Below are positions 1-6,089 of a stretch of 11,054 nt of DNA, in pieces. The notes beneath the pieces were generated by a model. The model was given only the letters and a program-made list of their open reading frames with translations. It was not told where the DNA came from and made no database searches. Where the stretch lies: assembly GCA_947447835.1 (NCBI GenBank), contig CANFLP010000059.1, positions 1 through 11,054 of the forward strand. Reading direction: 5' to 3'. The stretch is from Bacteroidota bacterium. GTDB taxonomy: Bacteria; Bacteroidota; Bacteroidia; Chitinophagales; Chitinophagaceae. Positions within the stretch are counted from its first letter, which is position 1, and each line of letters starts with the position of its first letter. The translations under genes and the position numbers were made by a program.

Positions 1-21
1 ATGTTTGGTAGATAGTGCCAT
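1..21 (-). CDS. pyrB: Start of aspartate carbamoyltransferase (PyrB), partial
   Basis: An ATG on the minus strand at 19-21 opens a frame that runs off the left edge and encodes MALSTKH. It lies 41 bases downstream of the pyrR stop in the same direction. From family knowledge, PyrB proteins of Bacteroidota often begin with a short leader of the form 'LS-x-K/N-H-LLGI', and pyrR is commonly followed by pyrB, the catalytic subunit that condenses carbamoyl phosphate with aspartate in pyrimidine synthesis. Only seven residues are visible, so the name rests on position and on this short match. Any other gene starting here cannot be excluded. Confidence 0.5.
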
Positions 22-62
22 TAAAAAACAAAATTAATATATTTTTTTCAACAAACCATGTC

Positions 63-587
63 TTATTCCTCTAACAAAATAACGTCGTCTACTCCGTCAT
101 TCTCTTTCCAACGTACTTTTACCTTGTGAGGGGTAAGCGTATCCATTTCTTTGCCTGAAAAATCGGGTTGAATTGGTAATTCTCTGCTAGGTTTACGGTC
201 AACTAGTACACATAAAGCTACTTTAGAAGGACGTCCAAAGGCCAATAATGCATCTAAGGCAGCACGAATGGTTCTGCCAGTAAACAATACATCGTCTATC
301 AAAATAACGGTTTTCCCTTCGATACTAAATGGAAGATCGGTTTGGGTAGCTAAATGTAACTCACGACGTACATCGTCTCGGTAAAACGTAATATCTAATT
401 TCCCATAAACGACTTGGTCAGCGGGTAGTTCTTGATGTAGCGCTGCAACAATACGATCGCTTAGGTAAACACCCCTAGGTTGTAAACCAACAATTACTGC
501 ATTGGTTAATCCAGGATAGGTTTCTAGTATTTGATGCGCCAGCCTTTTTACAATACTTGGAAGCTGTTGCTCACTAATGAGGGTCAT
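63..587 (-). CDS. pyrR: PyrR bifunctional pyrimidine regulator / uracil phosphoribosyltransferase
   Basis: This 174-residue type I phosphoribosyltransferase matches the usual PyrR length of about 180. In its family PyrR senses UMP/UTP to control pyr genes and also makes UMP from uracil and PRPP in the cytosol. The PRPP-binding loop VILIDDVLFTGRT is at residues 94-106, the GLQPRG segment at 34-39, and the PyrR-type LDITFYRDD stretch at 64-72. The open frame continues upstream to 839, but that part lies entirely antisense to recF and has no PyrR-like sequence. The start at 585-587 is preferred because it gives family length; AAAGGA directly abuts the ATG, which is too close for a normal Shine-Dalgarno site. 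Probable pyrB follows after 41 bases. The divergent gene recF starts only 51 bases away, so no leader long enough for classical PyrR attenuation fits ahead of pyrR. The regulatory role is therefore less certain than the fold. Confidence 0.93.
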   Translation of the reverse strand: MTLISEQQLPSIVKRLAHQILETYPGLTNAVIVGLQPRGVYLSDRIVAALHQELPADQVVYGKLDITFYRDDVRRELHLATQTDLPFSIEGKTVILIDDVLFTGRTIRAALDALLAFGRPSKVALCVLVDRKPSRELPIQPDFSGKEMDTLTPHKVKVRWKENDGVDDVILLEE

Positions 588-626
588 TCCTTTAAAATTT
601 GAATAAAAATACAGCTTTTTCTGATG

Positions 627-633
627 TATTTTG
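627..633 (+). promoter_or_regulatory. Possible -7 box for recF
   Basis: The sequence TATTTTG followed by C resembles the Bacteroidota -7 element TAnnTTTG but has one base fewer in the spacer. It ends five bases before the ATG at 639. If it is used, transcription would begin at or next to the start codon, and the alternative upstream ATG at 624 would lie outside the transcript. I see no clear -33 TTG at the expected distance, so the call is weak. Confidence 0.3.
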
Positions 634-638
634 CACCC

Positions 639-1721
639 ATGGTTCAGCTTCAACAACTTTCTTTGGTTCAATTTAGGAACTACATACAAAAGCAATTCGT
701 TTTTACAGACAGAATTGTGGGCATTGTTGGGCCTAATGGTACAGGGAAGACAAATGTATTGGATGCGGTTTATTACTTGTCCTTTACTAAAAGTTATTTT
801 AGCAGACCAGATGCTCAAAATGTACATCATGCTTATCAAGGATTAAGAGTCGAAGGTCATTACGATATACATGGAGATAAGGTTCCCATTACTTGTATTT
901 TAAGAGAAAATTTAAAGAAGGAATTTTATTACGATCAAGAAGCCTATACAAAACTGTCGCAACATATAGGTAAGATTCCTTGTGTCATGATTGCGCCTGA
1001 TGACGTACAAATTATAACTGGATCTAGTGAAGAAAGACGAAGACTTATGGATAGTTTATTGTCACAAATGTATCCAGACTATTTAAAACATTTAATTCAG
1101 TACAATAAAATTTTGGTGCAAAGGAATAGCTTATTAAAACAAGCCGGCGAAACTGGATTATTAGATAATATTTTATTAGAAACATTCAATGAACAATTGG
1201 TTGCAAATGGGCAAATTATTTTTGAACATCGTACAAAACTTATTGAAAAATATTTACCTACTATATTATCCTTGTATCAGCATTTAGCTGGGCAGAACGA
1301 TCAAATTGACATTCAGTACCAATCACAATTACAACTACAGGAATTTGGTAATTTATTAAATCAATCATTACCTAAAGACAAGGTATTACAAAGAACCAAT
1401 GTGGGAATTCATAAGGACGATTTACTCATAACAATACAAGGACAACCTTTTAAACAAGAAGCATCACAAGGACAACGTAAGAGTTTGTTATTTGCTATAC
1501 GTTTGGCGGAATGGGAATTGATAAAAGAAATAAAAGGCTTTGCTCCTATCCTTTTGATGGATGATATTTTTGAAAAATTAGATGAACAAAGAATGATTCA
1601 GTTATTGGGCTGGGTAAGTCATTCCACAGATGGTCAAGTTTTTATTACAGATACCCATAAGGAACGAGTAGCAGATTTATTGGGAAAGCATTTGGATAGT
1701 TTTCAATTGATTGAATTATAA
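639..1721 (+). CDS. recF: DNA replication and repair protein RecF
   Basis: RecF is an SMC-like ATPase that binds gapped DNA with RecO and RecR and helps load RecA at stalled forks. The protein has about 360 residues, the normal RecF length. Walker A GPNGTGKT is at residues 31-38, the ABC-type signature SQGQRKS at 276-282, and Walker B ILLMDD at 304-309 followed by IFEKLDEQR. The N-terminal start of a strand then 'LVQFRNY' is typical of RecF. An ATG at 624 would add MYFAP. I prefer 639 because RecF proteins normally begin a few residues before the 'L-x-x-F-R-N' segment and because a promoter-like box lies between the two ATGs. A DUF721/DciA-like gene follows after 19 bases and is probably cotranscribed. 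pyrR is divergent 51 bases upstream. No dnaN or gyrB is in view, so this is not the classical oriC-linked arrangement. Confidence 0.95.
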   Translation: MVQLQQLSLVQFRNYIQKQFVFTDRIVGIVGPNGTGKTNVLDAVYYLSFTKSYFSRPDAQNVHHAYQGLRVEGHYDIHGDKVPITCILRENLKKEFYYDQEAYTKLSQHIGKIPCVMIAPDDVQIITGSSEERRRLMDSLLSQMYPDYLKHLIQYNKILVQRNSLLKQAGETGLLDNILLETFNEQLVANGQIIFEHRTKLIEKYLPTILSLYQHLAGQNDQIDIQYQSQLQLQEFGNLLNQSLPKDKVLQRTNVGIHKDDLLITIQGQPFKQEASQGQRKSLLFAIRLAEWELIKEIKGFAPILLMDDIFEKLDEQRMIQLLGWVSHSTDGQVFITDTHKERVADLLGKHLDSFQLIEL

Positions 1722-1740
1722 ATGATTAAATTGCAATTAT

Positions 1741-2022
1741 ATGGCACTATTTAAATTAGGAGATGCTTTAAAGCAATTTGTACAAAGCAGTAAAATAAAA
1801 AACGGAATTAGAGCTGCTCAAATTGAAGAAGTATGGGCCGAAATCATGGGCACTACTATTGCCAAATACACAGACAAAATTTACATTTTTGACAAGAAAC
1901 TTTTTATTGAGTCTAGTGTTGGCCCATTAAAAAACGAACTAGGTTTTCAGAAAGTACAAATCATTGCGAGGGTCAATGAAAAAATGGGAGAAAATATGAT
2001 TAACGAAGTAATCATAAAATAG
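1741..2022 (+). CDS. DUF721 (DciA-like) protein
   Basis: A 93-residue basic protein with the DUF721 pattern: an N-terminal helix ending in 'VWAEIMG' (W32 and G37), then a strand 'KLFIESSVGPLKNEL' at about 53-67 and 'KVQIIARVNEKMG' at 71-83. DUF721 includes DciA, thought to load or recruit the replicative helicase DnaB in bacteria that lack DnaC/DnaI. This protein is a short, single-domain version, as is common in Bacteroidota, and a direct helicase-loading role is not shown by the sequence. It starts 19 bases after recF on the same strand, so the pair probably shares one transcript. That would put two DNA replication or repair factors under one promoter. Its stop codon lies two bases from the stop of the convergent CBS-domain gene. 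The family call is fairly firm and the function is inferred. Confidence 0.83.
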   Translation: MALFKLGDALKQFVQSSKIKNGIRAAQIEEVWAEIMGTTIAKYTDKIYIFDKKLFIESSVGPLKNELGFQKVQIIARVNEKMGENMINEVIIK

Positions 2023-2044
2023 TATTATAATTCGTATAAACTAT
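2019..2044. terminator. AT-rich hairpin across convergent stop codons
   Basis: ATAGT-a-TTATA (2019-2029) can pair with TATAA-ACTAT (2035-2044) around the loop ATTCG, giving ten base pairs with one bulged A. The stem covers the TAG of the DUF721 gene (2020-2022) and the TAA of the convergent CBS gene (2025-2027). There is no run of T after it on either strand and nearly all pairs are A-T, so it does not look like a standard intrinsic terminator. It may mark the shared 3' end of the two transcripts or protect them, but chance is possible in DNA this AT-rich. Confidence 0.3.
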
Positions 2045-2453
2045 CTGATCCTGGTTTATTTTTATCATCTTTTGCAATTACCTCTCTCATTAAATCATTC
2101 ATAGTCAATACTCCTTTAAATTCCATTTCGTCAAATATTGGAAGGTATCTTGTTTTGTATACATTCATCAGTACCATACAACGTTGTAAGTCATCATTGT
2201 ATCCAATTACTGGATAATCTGAAGACATAATATCTTTAACAGTAGTAGATTCAGAATGTCGACCTTGTAATTTTATTTTATGTGTGTAATCTCTTTCAGA
2301 CATAATGCCTAGATATTTACTATCCTGCATGACCACTACATAGCTTAAATTTTCAGATTTCATTACAGTTAAAGCGTCCACGACTTTTGTATCTGGCGTA
2401 ACTACATTAAAAATGGGACCTTTCTTTTGTAAAATTTCTTTAATCTTAGACAT
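2025..2453 (-). CDS. CBS-domain pair protein
   Basis: A 142-residue protein made of little more than two CBS domains. The first spans about residues 12-62 and ends in the characteristic 'YLGIMSERDYTHKI' segment. The second spans about 73-127 with 'VKDIMSSDYPVI' and 'FKGVLTMNDLMREV'. CBS pairs form a Bateman module that usually binds adenine nucleotides such as AMP, ATP or S-adenosylmethionine and acts as an energy or ligand sensor. No catalytic or DNA-binding domain is attached, so the partner it might regulate is unknown. It is the third gene of a minus-strand series (DUF1599, DoxX protein, CBS protein) but lies 58 bases after its neighbour. In that gap a TTTTTTG about 20 bases before TAAAATTTA on the minus strand could be a weak promoter of its own. 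It is very widespread in Bacteroidota. The domain call is firm; the function is not known. Confidence 0.9.
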   Translation of the reverse strand: MSKIKEILQKKGPIFNVVTPDTKVVDALTVMKSENLSYVVVMQDSKYLGIMSERDYTHKIKLQGRHSESTTVKDIMSSDYPVIGYNDDLQRCMVLMNVYKTRYLPIFDEMEFKGVLTMNDLMREVIAKDDKNKPGSDSLYEL

Positions 2454-2511
2454 AACGTAAATTTTAATCGGTGTTATCCTAAGTTACAAAAAATTTAATC
2501 AATAAAATTTA

Positions 2512-3582
2512 TTAATTATTCATATAATCAATGTAGCTAAGTTTTTGCATGATGGTAGATCCATTCATCACGAAAACAGTTGGCCAAACTCTAGCGGCAG
2601 TTTTGATCATTGTTATGTCACCAATAAGTATATGCTCTTTACTTAATTGATTGATAGCGCCTGTTTTATCAGCTGTCACTATATAAACTAACTTATGTTT
2701 ATTGTGAAGTTTAGCTAATAATGCTACCCAATTTATAGAGTTGTCAATTTTACCGGCAAATACTAAAACATAAGGAGTTGCTGTTGTAAATAAATAGGAA
2801 GCAGTATCCACTCCAGACAAAGTATTTAAATAAAAGTCATCAATGGCTGCTTTCACACCATTCCCTTTTTGAATGATTACTTCTTTTCTACTTTTAAACA
2901 CATAGGTGGAGTCAAAATTATCTGGAAAATGATTTACATCAAATACGTAATCTTTACCAGCTTTAGTAAATTCCATTTGTATAGCAATACTATCTGGTAC
3001 CGCACCGGCAGGCGTTTTCATTTTTTCGGCAATATCATTACCCATTTTGTAAGGTAAACAATCTACAATCGGCAAATGGTTTAATACATAGTTTTGACCA
3101 TATCCTACACCAGCTGTTGCTAATAATAAAATAATAATACCCAATGCAGGATGCAATTTGTATTTATTTTTTTTCTGGTTAAATAGCAATATCACAATTG
3201 CTATAAACAAAATGATATCTTTTATGAATGAAGCTTTTGGCGTTAGTGGTATACAGTCTCCAAAACAACCACAGGTTTTTATTTTACCCGAGAATAAGGC
3301 ATAGCCAGTTAAAAATGAAAAGAAAACAATAAGTCCTAATAATAACCAAAGTGTTTGTTTATAAGGGAATTGAATAATCAATGCTACACCTGCAACTATT
3401 TCTAAAACATTCATGAATATTGCGAAAGCTAAAGTATAGTCTGTCAAAAAGGGAATACCCCAAACATCAAAAAATTCCTGCATTTTATAACTTAACCCTA
3501 ATGGGTCATTGGCTTTAATCAAGCCTGAAAAAATAAAGAGTATACCAACGCTCCAACGCAATATTTTAAGAAATGATTGCAT
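2512..3582 (-). CDS. BT_3928-like DoxX/MauE membrane protein with thioredoxin-like tail
   Basis: A 356-residue inner-membrane protein. Hydrophobic segments at about residues 5-24, 50-72, 77-98, 119-135 and 143-162 suggest five membrane spans. The first four resemble the DoxX/MauE fold, with CGCFGDC at 104-110 just before span 4, similar to the cysteine motif of MauE-type proteins that support disulfide formation. The remainder, about 190-350, reads like a degenerate thioredoxin-like domain: 'PYVLVFAG' as a first core strand and 'RVWPTVFVMNGSTI' in the cis-proline region, but no CXXC. From family knowledge this matches the BT_3928 family of Bacteroidota, whose role is not established; a redox function in the envelope is an inference from the cysteines. 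It follows the DUF1599 gene by 29 bases with no promoter seen between them, so the two are probably cotranscribed. Confidence 0.82.
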   Translation of the reverse strand: MQSFLKILRWSVGILFIFSGLIKANDPLGLSYKMQEFFDVWGIPFLTDYTLAFAIFMNVLEIVAGVALIIQFPYKQTLWLLLGLIVFFSFLTGYALFSGKIKTCGCFGDCIPLTPKASFIKDIILFIAIVILLFNQKKNKYKLHPALGIIILLLATAGVGYGQNYVLNHLPIVDCLPYKMGNDIAEKMKTPAGAVPDSIAIQMEFTKAGKDYVFDVNHFPDNFDSTYVFKSRKEVIIQKGNGVKAAIDDFYLNTLSGVDTASYLFTTATPYVLVFAGKIDNSINWVALLAKLHNKHKLVYIVTADKTGAINQLSKEHILIGDITMIKTAARVWPTVFVMNGSTIMQKLSYIDYMNN

Positions 3583-3611
3583 AAAATAAGTATTATAAAA
3601 TTGAGTAAATA

Positions 3612-4157
3612 TTAATGTTTCCCTTCCTCTATAAGTATCAGCGCAAAAACAGCGTAGTTTAAAATGTCAACAAAGTTGGCATCTATACCTTCACTAATTA
3701 AGGTCTTGCCATCATTGTTTAATATTTGTCTTATACGTAGTAATTTAACTAATATTAAATCGGCAAAACTCTCTTGGCTCATGTCTCTCCATGCTTCACC
3801 ATAATCATGATTTTTATCCATCATGGTTGACTTTGCAAAATCAACATATTCCTGGTACATATGCTGAACCTGATCAACAGGCAACTCTTCTACTTTTGGG
3901 TCATCAATTTTCAATTGAATTTGACCTATTACAGCATAATTGATAATGCCTTTAAACTCATCTTTAATATCATCCCCTATTTTTTGAGTACCCAGGTCTT
4001 GGATAGTTCTTATTCTCAAAGCCTTGATAAAAATTTGATCTACCACCGAAATGATACGTAATACTCTCCAAGCGGTACCGTAGTCTTTGGTTTTCTTAAT
4101 AAATATATCTCTGCAAGACGCTATGGCCTGATCAAATTGTGAAGAAGTTTGGCTCAT
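3612..4157 (-). CDS. DUF1599 protein with two internal repeats
   Basis: A 181-residue, mostly helical protein built from two copies of one unit. Copy 1 (about 9-82) has DYGTAWR at 25-31, KALRIR at 45-50 and NYAV at 73-76. Copy 2 (about 101-177) has DYGEAWR at 118-124, KLLRIR at 138-143 and NYAV at 167-170, so the period is 93 residues with one inserted residue. This is the DUF1599 family, which some classifications link to nucleotide modification; no activity can be read from the sequence. The frame extends upstream to 4223, but those 22 residues lie over the divergent promoter region, so the start at 4155-4157 is preferred. It is divergent from folP and upstream of the BT_3928-like gene, an arrangement I recall as common in Bacteroidota. 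The linkage hints at a folate- or nucleotide-related role, but that is an inference. Confidence 0.87.
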   Translation of the reverse strand: MSQTSSQFDQAIASCRDIFIKKTKDYGTAWRVLRIISVVDQIFIKALRIRTIQDLGTQKIGDDIKDEFKGIINYAVIGQIQLKIDDPKVEELPVDQVQHMYQEYVDFAKSTMMDKNHDYGEAWRDMSQESFADLILVKLLRIRQILNNDGKTLISEGIDANFVDILNYAVFALILIEEGKH

Positions 4158-4167
4158 GAAAAAAGTA

Positions 4168-4175
4168 CAAATTTC
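4168..4175 (-). promoter_or_regulatory. Possible -7 box for DUF1599 operon
   Basis: Read on the minus strand this is GAAATTTG, one base off the Bacteroidota -7 consensus TAnnTTTG. It ends ten bases before the preferred start codon of the DUF1599 gene. No TTG at the expected -33 distance was seen. If used, the 5' leader would be only a few bases long. Confidence 0.35.
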
Positions 4176-4187
4176 GTGGTTAGTTAA

Positions 4188-4195
4188 TAACTTTG
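4188..4195 (+). promoter_or_regulatory. Bacteroidota-type -7 box for folP
   Basis: TAACTTTG is an exact match to the TAnnTTTG -7 element of Bacteroidota promoters. It lies 41 bases before the folP ATG, which would leave a leader of roughly 35-40 bases. A clear -33 TTG at about 19 bases upstream was not seen. The box lies in the 79-base divergent gap between DUF1599 and folP. Confidence 0.5.
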
Positions 4196-4236
4196 AACAG
4201 TTGCAAGATACAGCATAACGCACTTAAAATAAAACT

Positions 4237-5061
4237 ATGTTCAAAATTCCTGCCAGGGATCGAATCTGGGAAATAGACCGACCTCAAGTGATGGGTATAA
4301 TGAATGCGACCAAGGACTCTTTTTATGATGCAAGTCGTATTGATGACATTAGTTGGGCGATTGAAAAAGCAGGTCAATTTATATCACAAGGGGCAAGTAT
4401 TATTGATATAGGCGGGCAAAGTACTAGGCCAGGTGCTGAACTTTTATCTGCACAGGACGAAATTCAAAACGTAGTACCAATAATTGAAGCAATTTGCGCT
4501 GCATTCCCTAAGGTTTTGATTTCAATTGATACTTATCATAGTCGAGTTGCAGAAGCTGCTTTAAAAGCAGGAGCTCATATTGTGAATGATATAAGTTGTG
4601 GGTCTTTTGATACGGGTATGTTTAAAATTGTCGCTGATAACAATGCAGGATATATTGGAATGCACATTACAGGTACTATGCAAACGATGCATGAAATACC
4701 TAATAGAATAAATGTAGTAGACGATGTAATTGTTTATTTCAAACAAAAGCAAGTTGAATTAACAAAATGGGGAATTAATAATTGGGTGATAGATCCTGGT
4801 TTTGGATTTGGAAAAACGATACAAGAAAATTTCACCCTCGTAAAAGCACTTTCAAAATTTTCCGTATTGAATCTGCCCATTTTATTGGGTGTCTCCCGTA
4901 AGTCAAGTATTTGTAAAACCTTGGGTGTTGATGCAAAGGATGCATTGAATGGAACCACTGCAGTGAATACGGTGGGCTTATTGAATGGTGCATCAGTTTT
5001 ACGTGTACATGATGTTAAAGAAGCAAAACAAATAGTAGACCTACTACCCTTTCTATATTAA
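4237..5061 (+). CDS. folP: Dihydropteroate synthase (FolP)
   Basis: FolP condenses 6-hydroxymethyl-dihydropterin diphosphate with p-aminobenzoate to form dihydropteroate, the sulfonamide-sensitive step of folate synthesis, in the cytosol. The 274-residue TIM-barrel protein has the normal length. Motifs in order are MGIMNATKDSF (19-29), DIGGQSTRPGA (57-67), IDTY (97-100), VNDIS (116-120), MHITGTMQTM (142-151), IDPGFGFGK (185-193), GVSRKSS (218-224) and LRVHDV (255-260), the last giving the pterin diphosphate-binding Arg-His pair. Two flexible loops differ from the common form: the usual NxTPDSF reads NATKDSF, and the usual GTPxxM reads GTMQTM. Key Asn23, Asp27, Ser28 and Arg/Lys residues are kept, so activity is expected. 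It stands alone on the plus strand, divergent from DUF1599 and convergent with the FKBP gene. No terminator of its own is evident. Confidence 0.94.
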   Translation: MFKIPARDRIWEIDRPQVMGIMNATKDSFYDASRIDDISWAIEKAGQFISQGASIIDIGGQSTRPGAELLSAQDEIQNVVPIIEAICAAFPKVLISIDTYHSRVAEAALKAGAHIVNDISCGSFDTGMFKIVADNNAGYIGMHITGTMQTMHEIPNRINVVDDVIVYFKQKQVELTKWGINNWVIDPGFGFGKTIQENFTLVKALSKFSVLNLPILLGVSRKSSICKTLGVDAKDALNGTTAVNTVGLLNGASVLRVHDVKEAKQIVDLLPFLY

Positions 5062-5107
5062 CATTCGCGCTTAATAACCCTTTTTACAAAATTGAGACTG
5101 GTTTACA

Positions 5108-5140
5108 TAAAAACTCCCCGACACTTACGTATCGAGGAGT
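5108..5140 (-). terminator. Intrinsic terminator of the FKBP gene
   Basis: On the minus strand ACTCCTCGA (5140-5132) pairs with TCGGGGAGT (5121-5113) around a ten-base loop and is followed by TTTTTATG. In the minus-strand RNA all nine positions pair, one as a U-G wobble. It begins about 21 bases after the FKBP stop codon. On the plus strand the same site has a C-A mismatch and no T run, so it should act mainly on the minus-strand operon and not on folP. Confidence 0.8.
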
Positions 5141-5161
5141 AAATTATATACACTTAATAAA

Positions 5162-6082
5162 TTAGTGTGCTTGTGGATGTGCACCTGGTATTGCATTTGC
5201 TGCAGGACCAACTTGCTTCATCATTACATCTTGAATTTCTACATCAAAAGCTAAATTTTCATAAGCTTTGATGGCACCATTTGCTTGAGGGCCATAAGCT
5301 AACATAGCTGGTACATAGATAGATCCTTTACCACCTTTAGCAAAATAAGTTAGTCCAATTTCCCAACCAGGGATAACAGAACTTGTACCTAATTTAACAT
5401 CATATGGTTTAGCATTTGGATCGTTTGGTTTAATATTAGTATCAAAAGTTTCACCTTTAAAAGTATATCCTTTGTAGTATACACTTACTTGTTTAGTGCT
5501 GTCAATTTTATTAGCTAAGTCACCTTGTTCTTTAACTACTACAAATACACCCTCTGGACTTTTTACAGCGTTAATTTTGTTTTTAGTTAAATAGTCTTGG
5601 ATAGCTTTAATTTCTCTGTCTTTTTCAGCAGTTTGTTCTTTCTTATAATCAGCATCTACTTGATTTACATCTGTAAATACATTTACAATTTCAGCTTTAC
5701 CTAAAATCAAATCACCAGTTTTAAATACATTGTTTAATTGTAAAACATTCAATTTAACCAAAGTATCTATGCTTAAAGAAAAATCTACTTTATCTCCTTT
5801 TCTACATTTCAAGATAACCTCTGTAAAAGTATATTTACCTAAACGAGCAGTGTCAATTGGGAAGTAAACTGGGATTACGCCATAAGTAGAACTTAATACA
5901 GTATCCTTAGATTTTAAACGGTACTCTACATTTAATTTTACATACTGACCTTGTTGTAAAGCTTTTTCGTTACCACTACCATGAGTGATTTTGTAAGGCA
6001 TACCTGAAGGTGCTTTTTCATATTGGTTACAACTTGCAAACAATACAATAGCAGCGACTAACTTTAACGTTGATTTTATCAT
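5162..6082 (-). CDS. FKBP-type peptidyl-prolyl isomerase lipoprotein (two FKBP domains)
   Basis: A 306-residue probable lipoprotein. The N-terminus has two lysines, a hydrophobic stretch and 'LFASC' ending at Cys18, which fits signal peptidase II processing and attachment to an envelope membrane. A degenerate FKBP-like domain lies at about 44-137, with 'GQYVKLNVEYRL' and 'KCRKGDKVDFSLS'. A charged, probably helical linker at about 140-170 leads to a canonical FKBP domain at about 188-288. That domain keeps the active-site aromatics and contacts: 'VYYKGYTFKGETFD', 'SVIPGWEIGL', 'GGKGSIYVP', 'LAYG' and 'ENLAFDVEI'. Such proteins isomerise X-Pro bonds of exported proteins. The start codon is seven bases after the stop of the NrnA-like gene, so the two share a transcript. 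In gliding flavobacteria the FKBP lipoprotein GldI occupies a similar neighbourhood. No other gliding gene is visible here, so that name is not given. Confidence 0.9.
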   Translation of the reverse strand: MIKSTLKLVAAIVLFASCNQYEKAPSGMPYKITHGSGNEKALQQGQYVKLNVEYRLKSKDTVLSSTYGVIPVYFPIDTARLGKYTFTEVILKCRKGDKVDFSLSIDTLVKLNVLQLNNVFKTGDLILGKAEIVNVFTDVNQVDADYKKEQTAEKDREIKAIQDYLTKNKINAVKSPEGVFVVVKEQGDLANKIDSTKQVSVYYKGYTFKGETFDTNIKPNDPNAKPYDVKLGTSSVIPGWEIGLTYFAKGGKGSIYVPAMLAYGPQANGAIKAYENLAFDVEIQDVMMKQVGPAANAIPGAHPQAH

Positions 6083-6089
6083 TTTATGT

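Noticed and set aside
624..638. Earlier ATG for recF adding MYFAP
   Set aside because: The later ATG fits the usual RecF N-terminus and a promoter-like box lies between the two, though the earlier start cannot be fully excluded.
588..839. 84-residue upstream extension of the pyrR reading frame
   Set aside because: It lies wholly or largely antisense to recF, has no PyrR similarity, and would make the protein far longer than the family norm.
4158..4223. 22-residue upstream extension of the DUF1599 frame
   Set aside because: It overlaps the divergent promoter region including the folP -7 box and its sequence is cysteine-rich and unlike the family.
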